Below, piece after piece: positions 44,303-57,104 of a DNA stretch of 64,000 bases. This DNA comes from Ehretia macrophylla (Eukaryota; Streptophyta; Magnoliopsida; Boraginales; Ehretiaceae). The DNA is taken from assembly GCA_037974665.1 (NCBI GenBank), contig CM075773.1, positions 25,885,853 to 25,949,852 on the forward strand. Direction: 5' to 3'. A model generated the notes under the pieces. The model saw nothing but the letters and a program-made list of their open reading frames with translations, was not told the DNA's origin and made no database searches. The translations under genes and the position numbers were made by a program. Within the stretch, counting starts at the first letter, position 1, and each line of letters starts with the position of its first letter.

Positions 44303-47300
44303 TGTGATACCCCGAACTCAGCATGTATTTAATAGTATTGCATTTAATTACGTGTTATCTTAAATGCTAGCTGCGAGGACCCGAACGTTCATTACATGTG
44401 CATTCATTTATTTTAATAATTATTTGAAAAATAATATGTGCATTTACATGACTTATTTAGTGTTTTAAAATTTAAAATTGCATTTAAAGTTCATTTAAAT
44501 TGCATCTTATCTACTTTTCACCTTCATTGACCAACTAGGACAAGGTGGGAATTTTTTTTAAAATGTTTAATGAAGGGTAAACTTGGGATTAAAAATAAAA
44601 ATGCAATGTTAAGTTAGTCAAATTTTGGGTCAACTTTGGAATTAAATCTGAACCAATTGGGGAAGAATTAGGTAGCAAATTATATATGGTTGGAAAGCTC
44701 TACGAGTCTAGTTTCTATAGGTTCAAACCGTTCGTGAATTGGAGTTTTCTAGAAGAAGTTATGGCTGTTTTCGTAAGGTGGCGCAGAGCTGATTTTTCTA
44801 CGCGAGAGTTGACCGAAGCTTTGACCTTTGACTTTCCACTTAAATACTAAATAAGCCAAAACAAAACACAAAATCAGCTTTTCTCCTTCCCTTCCACCCG
44901 TGACCAAGCTAAAACCATGAATAGTAAACCCTTGCACATTTTTGCTTATATCTTGAGTTTGGAGTGGAACCAAGGCGCAATTCCAGCATTTTTGAGTTCG
45001 TGGTGACGTGTAGCATCTTTCTAGCGGTTTATTTTTCATTTATTTTGCAGAAAAAAGGTGAGGACATTTTCTAACCCATTTTTCAAAAGTCATTATTTAT
45101 GTTAGATATTGTTAAATCTATGCTTAATACTTGTTATTTAGATGCTAGAGAACACATTTCTTGTTTTATAGCTTGTGTATAGTTGATTTTAGTTGTAGTT
45201 GATACTTTGCTAGATATGAATATAAATGTAGACAATGTGTTTGTTTAATGTTCTAAGTGAAGTATAGGGATGTGTTACATGCTAGATTAATGCCCATAGA
45301 TAGCTCAAATGCAAGAAAACATCAAGAGAATTCAAGTATGCAAAATCTGAATTTCGAAATAGTGCACTGCCCCTGTCTTTCGAAGCTATTTTGACATAGC
45401 AAACGTACTCGAAAATTAACGAAATTTACATAGCAGCTAGATTAGGCAGTTTAGAACAAATGTTGATTTCTAGAGCTAAGGCTAATTCTAACGTTTTAGG
45501 CCTCCGATTTGGCCATTTTCAAAATGTGTCCTGAAAATCGCTGCTACTGGACAGTTTGTGTAGTTGCACGGGAAAGGTCATAACTTGTTGATTTTAAACT
45601 GGAATTAAGCTCTGTTTGATTCTAAAATCAACTACACTCGAAGATCTACATTTATATGTAAAAACCAGAGAATTTGGAGTCCAAGAACATAGGTAATGAA
45701 TTTGATAAATTTAAGGTTCTGTTAGAAGTTTTGTAAATGGGCATGTTTTCATGAAGATCTACTTGCTATGTGTTGTATTCCATATCTATCTTGTATTTTA
45801 GAGTTCATAAGTGAGTAAGAGCACTCTTTTGATAGTTTAGAAGGTTTTTATGGTTATTTTCATGTTAGATCAAGGATTAGTTAATAATGTATATATTGAA
45901 AACTAAGTGTTTGAGTTTATGCTTGAATGAAGTATTTTATGGTAGAAGTTTGAAAATGTTCTAGTTAAGTGTTTTAAGTGTTCTACATGTATTAACTTGG
46001 TAATTCTAGCATGTTAAATGTCTAGTTAGTCTATGTGATTTAGAACCCCATGCATGCTAAGTGGAATACCCGAGAATGAATGTATAACTTCTTATATAGT
46101 TAGTTGATTGTATTATGTAGTAGAATGGAAGGAGTTGGTGCATTCAGAGAATATGGAAAGGGTTCTTAACTAAATTCTTACAAGATTGGCTTTGCAAGGT
46201 GAGGGAGTTGCATCTTATTTGCATTTCTCTATTGTATATCGAATATGTTAAATAGTTTTCATGCTATTAATGTGATTTAGCGTATTCTAACAAGATTTGT
46301 CAGTTTTATAGTTAATAGAATGAGTTAATGGTTAATGCTTGTTATTTCGCTTCTATTATGGTTAACTAGTTAATGTGTGAGGACAACCTCTTTTGTTGTC
46401 CTTCTTGTGTGTATATCGGCTTATTTTGTTATATTGTTATTATTATTATTGTTTCTTGTGTTATCGAGTCTTTGGTTGCGCAACCATATAATCGGGACGG
46501 ATGCGATGGGCCTCTCTGGGCGGCAGCGGGCTTGCCAGGGTTGGTGCTCTAGCTCTGTACCCTATTCCCTCACTCGCCTGGTCCGGAGATTGCCAGGGGG
46601 TGTTGGGTCGTAGGATATTCGGGGTACATCCGGAGTACACCCACTGGAGTGTTTGGGGATTATGCCGGCACATTGATTGTGATCGTGATCGTGATCGTGG
46701 TTCAAAAGTTGGAGTGATAAGGGTTATCGATCGTATCCTTTTAAAGTATGGTATTAGAATTGTTATTCATTGTTTATTTATTGTGTTAATTGTGTTAAAT
46801 TGCTGCATTGCACAAACCCGGTATACTGTCCCCGTTTCCCCCTCCCTCACTGAGTATACATTATTGGTATACTCACTCCTCATCATAAATCTTTCAGGTT
46901 ATAGCCAAAGGAAGTGTAGTTCGTGATCACGTGATAGTTCGTGCTTGAAGAGTGGCCTTACGTGTTATGTGGTTTGAGCTGTAAAAGTTGTAAAGTTTTA
47001 CTTTCATGAATTGTATATGCTCAATGTAGGAGATAAATGTATTTAAGCTTAACCAGGTCATAGAGTTCTTTGATAACCTAGTCTATGTAATAGCTTAATG
47101 TGGTTTGAGTTCAATGCATGTATGGAGTTATGTATGTTTGGACACGGTACTGGTCCATTTATTTGTTGTGTGCAGGTAAACTGTTTGTCCTATAAACAAG
47201 GGAAACTCTGTCCGTTTCTCCTCGTATTTCGTGACTTGGGTTTTGGATCGGGTTGTGTTTAGTGGGAATATATAGCTCCTATTTCCGTGAGGGAATGGGG

Positions 47301-47307
47301 CGTTACA
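44303..47307 (+). repeat. LARD 3' LTR
   Basis: 3005 bp, the same length as the 5' LTR and offset from it by exactly 4104 bp throughout the parts I compared. Ends in GGGGCGTTACA, followed by GCTTG and the resumed gypsy LTR. Confidence 0.92.
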
Positions 47308-49301
47308 GCTTGACCTTTGACCATTTGACTTAGCACTTAAATAAGCTTAAAACAAAGAAAAATAAAAAAAAATAGCAGCTGAAAACAGAGAAGACCAGGC
47401 CGTGAGCTTCCAAGGAAAAAAAAAACCTTTCAACCTTTCAATCGTTCAATCTTCGCGTGAGCTCGTGTAGGGTGGTTTCCGAGGTGACTAGCGTTGTTTT
47501 CCTAGAGACTAGGAGTGCCTAAGGTGAGGGAATCATGTTATTTGCGCATTTAAATGTTTAGTGTATCAACTTTATGATTTTTAGATTTTATCCATATATT
47601 GTTGTTTAAATCGTTTTGATGCTTCTAGAATGTTCCTTGGCAATTGTAGAACGTGTATTTATAGCTTTTTAACATTTTCTGCCGTTAAATGTTGAGATTG
47701 TAGTTTAAACTAGTTGTTGAATAGTGTTTTGTGAATAGTAAACCCTTGGAACGATGAAGTTGTTCCGTTATGCTGTCCGTTGATGTAGAATTGTGCTAGG
47801 TGTGCTAGAATGCCTAAATGCATGGTTTGTTTGGGTTGTGTAATGGAAAAAACGAGAATTCATCCTTGTTGAAAGTCGGGGTCGTTTAGGTTGAGTTTAG
47901 CGTTTTCTCATTTTGCATGTTGGCATTGTTTTGGGAGGCCATGGAAGCACTTTTGGTGTGATTATGGCGTTGGTTGGGTGTTTGGTTGGTATAGTTGTAG
48001 TTCAAACGAGAAAGGGGGGAAATCGAGGCTTTGCTGGTGTTCTAGGGTAAAGTAAGGTTTCGGAGTCTTTAGTCAAGCCTTATTGTGACCTAGAAGGATT
48101 GGTGAAGTCGGTTTCCAGAACTCGTGGCTCGTTCGGAAATGGTAGTGTTTTGATAGTTGGGGCCGATTTGTGTTTTGCTCGTTTTCTTGATTTTATGTCT
48201 ATAGAATGCTTAGGGTTGATTGAAATACTTGTTTGAATTGTTTTGGATTGAAATGCTTATCAATTGTTGCTATTGCGTGCGAGAGTAACCTACTTTGTTA
48301 TTCTCCCACGTGTGGCTTTATCGCTTGTTTATCGCCTTGTATCTAGTCTTGCATTGCATAGTGTCTCGCGCGTGAGTGATGGGGCTCTCTGAGTAGTCTC
48401 GGGTTGCCAGTGTTGGTTGCTCTAGCTCCGCTACTATTCCCTTTTCTCGCTTGGGTTGCCTCCCAGGAAGTTTTTGGTCGTAGGTTGATGGATACTTCAG
48501 GGGTATTCCAAACTGGTGTTATAAGGTGGTTTGGGCCGGTGCGTCGTCATCAAATTTGTGTTTGAAAGTTACTCGTGAAAAAAGTATCATATCCTTTGAA
48601 TGAGTGTTTACAGCTTTAAATACTTGCCTTGCTTTATTGTTGGCTTTGGTTGTATCTCTATATGATTTGTATGTATTGCTTGACTAATTGCATTGCATAC
48701 TCCTCTCATCTCCGTCCTTGAGACCAATTGCCCTCGCTGAGCAATAGTTTTGCTCATTCTACTCTATATTATATTTTTGCAGGAGTAGTTGAAGCAGACC
48801 CTATCGAGGTAATACAGGAGGAGGAGCAGGTGGAGGTGTTTCCGTGATAGCACTTCTCTGCTTTGCTGGTGGTTGGTTACCAGATTTTGTGCGAGCCATG
48901 CTTGTTATGTTTATTGCTTGGATGTCGCTTATTTTTTAGGCTTGTAGCCTTGTATGTATTTTCTAGTTTGAGGCCTCTACGGTCTTATGTTGTATAAGTT
49001 GAAAGAATGTAAAGTTGTAAACTTATACTCTTGTGACTAGTAATAAAACGCATGCTAATGGAATTGATTAGTGGCATAAATACTTGTGTAGTATGCATAT
49101 CATTTTTGGGTTGCAAAGTTGATTAATAAGAAATGTATGTTTCAAAGAAAGTTGGCTTGTTTGAGTTGTTTTATGGCTTTCGCAAGTATTATGATGATTT
49201 TATGGTTTTCGGATCGTCCACGGTACAGAGGAGACTCCGTTCGTGTGTCGGGTCAGGGCTTGGCCTTTTGCGGGGTCGGGTCGGGGCGTGACATCTTTAG
49301 G

Positions 49302-49313
49302 TGGTATCAGAGC
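49302..49313 (+). other. Gypsy primer-binding site 2
   Basis: TGGTATCAGAGC, eight bases after the middle LTR, at the same spacing as site 1. Confidence 0.88.
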
Positions 49314-49605
49314 ATGATAGTCTTGCATGAGCCAGGAGATGATTCTCGGTATGTGGGGTAAAGGTCTAAAATGCTAAAGTGTTTATGTATGATTGCTAAG
49401 TGAAAAGAAAATGTTCTAGCATGACTTTGTGAACATGGAATGTTTATGTGTTTAGGTGAAATAGTTTGGCAAGTTGAACTTGTCTTATGTGAATTGTGTT
49501 ATTGAATATTGGATTGTTATTGACTTGAGTGTTATCTAATCTTATGTGCTATATTTCTGTCTATAAACTCCTTTTAAATGTTGCCAGCTATTGTGAATTG
49601 CTACT

Positions 49606-52600
49606 ATGCCGCCACGTCGTGGTACTCAAGGTATAGGATCAGATGAAGAGGCAGCATAACAGGGTCAGCAGCCGTTGCCTGTGCAGTTTATGGCTACTAT
49701 GACTACTGCAGTAGACCGGATTACACAAGTACTGCATGAGCAGAGGCAGGATAGGAACAATCCCCAGGGAAATCAAGCTAATCCTGGTGGACAGGGGTAT
49801 AGAGTTGAGAATAATCAGTTAGAGAAATTTATGAGGCAAGAGCCGGGAAAGTTCTTCGGAGAGCTGGATGATGAGGCAGCCGAGAGATGGATTAATCGTG
49901 TTGAGAAGATTTTTACCTCTTTGAGGTACACTGATGAGGCAAGAATAGATTATGCATCATTCCTGTTGGAGGGTGATGCAAAGCAGTGGTGGAATACTGT
50001 TAGGAGGAGGTGGGATTGTGAGGATGTACCACATTTGTGGGATGATTTTGTAAGTGAGTTTCGGGACAAGTATATTCCCGAGATGGCTATGGAAAGGATG
50101 GAAGATGAGTTTGTGGCCCTGAAGCAGGGAAATATGACTGTTGCACAGTACGAGGCTAGGTTTGTTAGCCTATCGAGGTATATGCCCGAGTTGGTACGGC
50201 CGGCTAGGAGGATGATTCATAGGTTTGTCTGTGGGCTGAGAATGGATATTCAGTTGCATTTGACTGGGTAGATGTGATAACCCTAACCAGCATGCATTTA
50301 ATAGCACTTGACTGCATTTGATTAATTGTTTAATTAGTTAAATCAACCAACTTGCACTATTTTAATATTCCTCTTGGAAGCATTTAGTAGTTGTAAATTG
50401 AGTAATTAAAAGATTATTACCTATTCCTAATAATTATAGTAATTGAAATTCTTTTCTTGTGATTAATTAAGTGTTACCTTAAATGTTAATGTTTAATTGT
50501 ATTTGACTACATGTTTATATTAACTTTCATTTGTAGCTTAATATTAACTTTATAATTCTTAAAATATTCTGGAAATAGTTAAATTAATCATTCTAAATGA
50601 ATATTGATTACCTTGATTGTTTTGATTACGTTAATAATCGGTTTTGGTTGTTTTGTGTTAAAATCACTCGGTTTTCAAATAAATGAGAAAAGTAACTCCG
50701 AGCCGGAGTAAATTTTAAACTATGATGCTTTCCAAAAATGATATATTTCTTAGATTCTTTGAGAATTAATTGTTACTTCTTTGTTGTCGCAATGTGCATT
50801 GCATATCGAGAGAGATAGTTAGGAAATGAATTCGAGTCCTCAGCAAATAGTGAAACTAGTATTTTAGTGCCTTAAATTTTATAATTTAATTGTTGTTATC
50901 TAGAATTGATGTTTCCTTAGTTGTTTTAGCCTAAAAATGCATAAAATAAGCTAGTTTGACCAACTTAAGTGAGCTTTGACAGAGGGGATTGACCATTTTG
51001 ACCTTGAGCCCTTTTTAATAGCCTAAAATAGCAAAAAAAAAAAAAATCAAGCTGAAACAGAAAACAAAAGGGCCGAAAAAAACAAGGAGAAAAAAAAAGA
51101 AAATCTCAACTTCAAATCTTCGATTCTTCGCGTGGGCTTGTGCGGGGTGGTTTCCGAGGCACTCTACGAGGTTTTCCTAGCGTCTAGGAGCGTCTAAGGT
51201 GAGGGTTTCATCGTTATTTGCGCATTTGAAATATTTGTTTCTAAACTTTGATTTTTGGATTTTATTCGTAGATTTTTGTTTTAATCGTTTTGTTGCTTAA
51301 AGAATGTTCCTTTTTGATTGTAGAACATGTATTTATAGCTTTTTAACATTTTATGCGGTTAAATGTTGAGATTGCAATTTAAATTGGTTGTTGAATAGTG
51401 TTTTATGAATAGTAAACCCTTGAAACGATGAAGTTGCTCCGTTATGCTATCCGTTGATGTAGAAATGTGCTAGGTATGCTAGAATGCCGAAATGTGTGGT
51501 TTAATTGGAATGTGTAATAGAAAAATGGAGAAAAACGGCTTAGTGAAAGTCGGGGTCGTTTAGGTCGAGTTTGGCGTTTTCTCATTTTGCGTGTTGGCAT
51601 TGTTTCGGGAGGCCATGGAAGCACTTTTAGTGCGATTATGGCGTTGGTTGGGTGTTTGGTTGGTATAGTTGTAGTTCAAACGAGCAAAGGGAGAAATCGG
51701 GCTTTGCGCGAATTCTAGGGTAAAGTAGGGTTTCGGGGTCCTTAGACGCGCCTTATGGTGACCTAGGAGGGTTGGCGAAGTCGGTTTCCAGAACTCGTGG
51801 CTCGTTTAGAAATGGTAGTGTTTTGATATTTTGGACTGATTTCTGATTTTGCTTTTGATGTTGATATTATGCCTATAGAATGCTTAGGTTTACTTGATAT
51901 ACTTGTTTAATTGGTGTTATTGTTGCTTATTATTGCTTGTTATGCTTGAAAAATTAGTTGAATGCTAGTATTGATTGTGATTGCTTGTTATCTCGTTTGT
52001 TGGCACTAGTTTGTATTGTTGTGCTATCGCTCGTTTATTGCCTTGTATCGAGTTTTGCATTGCATAGTGTCTCGCGTGTGAGTGATGGGCCTCTCTGGGT
52101 AGCCTCGAGTTGCCAGTGTTGGTTGCTCTAGCTCCGCTGCTATTCCCTTTCTCGCTTGGGTTGCCTCCCAGGGAGATTTGGGTCGTAGAATTGATGGATA
52201 CTTCCGGGGTATTCCAAACTGGTGTTATAAGGTAGATGCGCGCTTATTGTCATCGTTGTCAAACATCAAGCTCGAGATTGATGTATCGCTCATGAAATGG
52301 TATATTGCTCGTAAGAGTGAACCATAGCCTTCAGAGTGTGGTATAGCTTTGAATGGTTGTGTTAATGCTTTCAGTAATTGCTTATTGTATTGATTGCTTG
52401 TTTTGATTGCTTATTTATCAGTTATATTGCTTAACTGTCTTATTTGCATTGCACGACTTTTTTTCTCTCCAATTCGATATATGTCTCGCCCTCACTGAGT
52501 ATACGTGTTGTGTATACTCACTCCTCACCACCACATTTCAGGAAATGCCATGTTAGCTGGAAAGTTCGTGATTTCGTGAAAGTCCGTGCTTGAAGAGTTG

Positions 52601-55600
52601 TCTTGCGTGCCTATGTGGCTTGAGTGTCGAAGTTTGTAAAGATGTATGTTCATATGTTGTTTGTATTTATTGTCAAAAGAAATGTAATTTAAATTTAGCT
52701 AAGTAGCTGAGGTGAATTGATAAGCTAGTTTATGTAATCAGTTAGCATAGCTTAACTTCAATGCATGTCTATAATGTCCAAAGGAAAAGAGTTAGAATGG
52801 CATGATAGTTTATTTTATGCAGTAGCTTAGTATGGTTTAACCGTCTAGTTCGAATGTACTTGTCAAAAATGAAAAGAGATAGGTTAGCTTTTAAATTGGA
52901 AATGTATGTATACTTGCTGAGTTTAAATTGTTGAGAACCGAGGCTCGGATGGCCTTGATGTGGTTTTGAATGTTTGGACATGGTATTGGTCTACTTATAT
53001 GCTGTCGCATGTTTGCTTTTTGCCTAGAAACAGGGGAGACTCTGTCCGTTTTCCCTGAAAATTATGCCCGGGTTTGGTTTGGGTTGTGATTAGATCGATT
53101 GATAGAACTCCCGGTCTCGAGAGGGATCGGGGTGTTACAGCAAACCTACACTACTTTTCCCGAGGCATTTCAGGCAGCCTCGAAGGTTGAGAAACGGAAG
53201 GCTGAAATGATAGCTGAGAATAGTCAGCCGAGTAAGAGGCAGTATTTGGGCCAGAGCAACCAGAGTCAGCCGAGGCAGTATCAGGCTTCTGCACAGGTTC
53301 CTCAGCAACGTCCGTATCAGCCACAGCAGCAGATTCAGGCTAGGCCAGCTGTGACTAGACCCAGCAGGGAGGTACAGTTCCTACTACTACCAGAGCCCCA
53401 GCACCTACAAGAAACACTGCAGTTAGGCAAAATCAGCAGTGTAATTATTGTAATCGATCGGGGCATATTGAGGCTAACTGCTGAAGGAAGAGTGGTAAAT
53501 GTACGGGTTGTGGCAGTGATGATCATAGGGTGAGAGATTGCCCTAGGTATAACAATGTTCAGGGCCGTGGTGGAGGCCAAAGTGTTCAGAATAGGGCTGC
53601 AGGTGCACGTCCAGCGCAGAGGGTTCAGGCTAGGGTCTTTGCATTAGATGCGGAAGAGCTACCCGATACTACAGCTATAGTGGAAGGTACCTTTCTTCTC
53701 AATACTCAGCCAGTTAAAGTTTTGATTGATCCCGGAGCTACACATTCATTTATAACTCCTGCATGTGCACGATCTGTGAATGTTTGCATTGATAAATTGC
53801 CGCATGAAGTTGAAGTTAGTACGCCTTTGGGTGCAAAATTTGTTACTGAGTCTATTTGTATATCTTGTGATATATGCATAGAGAACTGTAAATTTCATGC
53901 TTATTTAATTATATTGCCATTCCGTGACTTTGAAATCATTTTGGGAATGGACTGGTTGGGGAAGTATTATGCTCAGTTGGATTGTAGAACAAAGGTTGTT
54001 TATCTTCAGGTTCCTGACCTACCGGTACTGGAGATTGTTGGGAATTGCAGGGCTGCCCGAATTCCACTTTTATCAGTGATCAAGACTTCTAAGTTGTTGA
54101 ATAAGGGTTGTGAAGCTTACCTAGCTTATTTGATCAATCAGCCTACTGATAAGTTGAGTTTGAATGAGGTTCTGATTGTTAGAGACTTCCCTGGTGTATT
54201 TCCCGAGGAATTACCGGGTTTACCACCGGATAGGGAGATTGAGTTCGTGATTGATCTTGTGCCAGGCACTGCGCCAATTTCTAGGAGTCCTTATAGAATG
54301 GCATCGGCTGAACTTCAGGAGTTAAAAATTCAGCTTCAGAATTTGCTTGAGAAAGGGTTTATACAACCTAGTTCTTCGCCGTGGGGTGCACCTGTGTTGT
54401 TTGTGAGAAAGAAAGACGGCACGCTACGGTTATGTATTGATTACAGGGGACTTAATCAAGTCACAATTAAGAATAAATACCCCTTGCCGTTGATTGAAGA
54501 ATTGTTTGACCAGTTGCAGGGTGCGAGTGTTTACTCTAAATTTGATTTGAGACAGGGTTACTATCAACTTAGGATTCGGAGTGACGATATATCGAAGACG
54601 GCTTTCAGGACTAGATATGGCCACTATGAATTTGTTGTGTTGCCGTTTGGTTTGACGAATGCACCAGCCGCATTCATGGACTTGATGCAAAGAGTTTTCC
54701 GACCATATCTTGATCAGTTTGTCGTAATCTTTATTGATGACATTTTAGTGTATTCGAAGAACGAGGCTGAACATGAGCAACACTTGAGGATTGTGCTACA
54801 GACTTTGCAGGAAAATAAGCTTTTTGCTAAATTCAGCAAGTGCAAGTTCTGGTTGAATCAGATATCTTTTCTAGGCCATATCATTTCAGATCGAGGAATT
54901 TCAGTGGACCCAGCTAAGATTGAAGTTGTTTCATCTTGGAAGAGACCTGAGACGGTGTCTGAGAATCGGAGTTTTCTTGGATTGGCAGGTTACTATCGGA
55001 GATTTGTTAAAGACTTTTCCAAAATTTCTGGACCTTTGAGCCAGTTGACTCGGAAGAAAGTTGCTTATAATTGGGATGCCAAGTGTGAATCCAGTTTCCA
55101 AGAATTGAAGAAGAGACTAACTACAGCTCCTATATTAGCTTTACCTGAGGGAACAAATAACTTTGTTGTCTACAGTGATGCAGGAAAGGAAGGATTGGGC
55201 TGTGTTTTAATGCAGAATGGTAAGGTGATTGCCTCTGCTTCTAGGAAGTGGAAAACTTATGAAGTCAATTACCCTACACATGATCTTGAGTTAGCTGCAG
55301 TTGTGTTTGCATTGAAGAAGTGGCACCATTACTTGTGGTGTTGCAGATTTGAAATTTTTACTGACCACAAGAGTCTCAAGTATTTGTTTTCATAGAAGGA
55401 TCTGAATATGAGGCAGCGAAGATGGCTAGAGCTATTGAGTGGTTACAACTGTTCTATTAACTACGTGCCATGTAAGACAAATGTTGTTGCTGATGCTTTG
55501 AGCCGAAAGGCTACTGTTGCAAGCTTGATTATCAAGGATTGGGAGACATTGGAAGAAATTTGTTCATGGAAGCCAAAAGCTACTGAGGTAGGGATTTGAT

Positions 55601-57093
55601 TTGCTAGTTTACATATTCAGTCAGGGTTGCTAGCACAGATCAAAGAGGCTCAGAAGACTGATCCTCACATCTTGAAGATCCAAGAAAAATCAAAAGGGGG
55701 AGAGTTAGAGTTTAAATTACATGCAGATGGCATCTTCAGATTCAGGGATAGAGTATGTGTTCCTGATGATCCGACTTTGAAGAATGAGATCCTGTCCGAG
55801 GCACATAATTCGAGGTATACGATTCACCCGGGCAGTACTAAAATGTATAGAGATTTAAAACAACACTTCTGGTGGAACAATATGAAGAGAGAGATTGCTG
55901 GGTATATATCCAGATGTTTGACTTGTTAGAGGGTTAAAGTTGAGCATCAGAGGCCAGCCGGACTTCTACAGCCGTTGTCGATTCCGCAATGGAAGTGGGT
56001 GCATATAACAATGGACCTTGTGACCGATCTTCCTAGATCTCCGAGAGGATGTGATTCTGTTTGGGTTGTTGTGGACCGCTTGACTAAAGTTACACATTTT
56101 ATTCCCGTGAACAAACAGGATAGCCTTGATAAGCTAGCTGAGCTTTATGTTGCTAATATTGTGAGATTGCATGGTGTGCCACAGAGTATAGTGTTTGATA
56201 GAGATCCCAGAGTCATATCTCGTTTTTGGCAGAAGTTGCAAGAGGCCATGGGAACTAAGTTGAGCTTCAGTACTGCATATCATCCGCAAACTGATGGTCA
56301 GTCTGAGAGAACTATCAGTATCTTGGAAGACATACTTCGGGCATGTGTGTTAGACTTTGGGAATAATTGGGATAAGTTTTTGCCTTTAGTGGAGTTCGCC
56401 TACAACAATAGTTATCAATCTTCTATTGGTATGGCTCCCTACGAGGCGTTGTAAGGTCGGAAATGCAGATCCCCGTTATATTGGGAAGAGGTAGGAGAGA
56501 TGAGAACAGTTGATCTGACTGTGTTACCTAAGATGATTAAGATGGTAGATAATGTTCACCTTATTCGCCAACGTATGCTTACAACTCATAGTCGTCAGAA
56601 GAGTTATGCGGATAAGCACCGTCGGGATCTTGAGTTTGATTTGGGAGATTGGGTGTTTCTTAAGATTTCTCCACAGAAGGGATTGATTCGGCACGGTAAG
56701 AGCGGGAAGCTTAGTCCTAGGTATGTGTGTCCGTATGAGATCACCGAAAAGATAGGTGCTTTAGCTTATCGGTTAGCTTTGCCTCCGAGCTTGTCGAGAC
56801 TGCACGATGTGTTCCACGTGTCTATGTTAAAGTAATACCATCCAGACCCTTCACATGTACTTGAACCAGAGCCATTGCAGATTGAAGAAAAGTTGTCTTA
56901 TGAAGAGAAACCGATTCGAATTGTGGATCGGAAAGTTCAGGAGCTTCACAGGAAGAGTATTCCGTTAGTAAAGGTTCTGTGGAATCATCATGGGTTTGAG
57001 GAAGCAACTTGGGAAAGAGAGGACCAGGTTCGGGATCAGTATCCGGAGTTGTTTGTTGACCAGGTAGGAATTGTGTGGGTGCAATTGTTTTAA
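49606..57093 (+). pseudogene. gag-pol: Chromovirus gag-pol, internal region 2 (degraded, split by solo LTR)
   Basis: This has the same domain order as region 1. The gag domain is at ~49780-50272 and resumes after the solo LTR at 53145, with knuckle traces at ~53430-53550. Protease lies near 53720 ([11 protein letters not shown]), reverse transcriptase at ~54290-54780 ([11 protein letters not shown], the catalytic DD), RNase H at ~55160-55395, integrase at ~55800-56450 and a chromodomain-like tail at ~56960-57030 (VKVLWNHHGFEEATWE). Roughly seven or more breaks besides the inserted LTR. The protease-RNase H stretch is the best-kept part of the whole composite. Confidence 0.9.
50273..53139 (+). 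mobile_element. Solo LTR of a related gypsy family, inserted in gag
   Basis: 2867 bp, starting TGTGATAACCC and ending GGGGTGTTACA, with no internal region. Flanks GTAGA (50268-50272) and GCAAA (53140-53144) each differ by one base from GCAGA, the sequence at the matching site in internal region 1, so they are a decayed target-site duplication. The element was reduced to one LTR, presumably by LTR-LTR recombination. Its ends resemble the LARD LTR, while its 5'-middle (~50755-51870) resembles the gypsy LTR. Within it are AAGGTGAGGG (51196-51205), the shared module (~52084-52235) and an acceptor-like TTTCAGG near 52537. Confidence 0.88.
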
Positions 57094-57104
57094 GGGGGTG
57101 AGGG
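57092..57104 (+). other. Gypsy polypurine tract 2
   Basis: AAGGGGGTGAGGG just before the right LTR; one internal T interrupts the purine run, as decay would produce. Confidence 0.82.

Larger units (their letters stand above)
40199..47307 (+). mobile_element. LARD-type non-autonomous gypsy element (7.1 kb), very young
   Basis: 7109 bp inserted in the middle gypsy LTR with duplication GCTTG (40194-40198 and 47308-47312). Two LTRs of 3005 bp start TGTGATACCCC and end GGGGCGTTACA. The 1099 bp interior has a primer-binding site and purine tract but no retroelement protein. Large LTRs with a short non-coding core define LARDs. The two LTRs have equal length, and I saw no difference in the parts compared, which places the insertion as the most recent event in the window. 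The tract before the 3' LTR matches the host gypsy element, so it was probably mobilised by proteins of that chromovirus group. Confidence 0.9.
39898..49293 (+). repeat. Gypsy LTR 2 (middle), split by LARD
   Basis: The LTR pieces are 39898-40198 and 47308-49293; without the LARD and one copy of its GCTTG duplication they total ~2282 bp, matching the left LTR. It serves as the 3' LTR of internal region 1 and the 5' LTR of region 2. About 12 of the first 300 bases differ from LTR 1. Confidence 0.92.
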
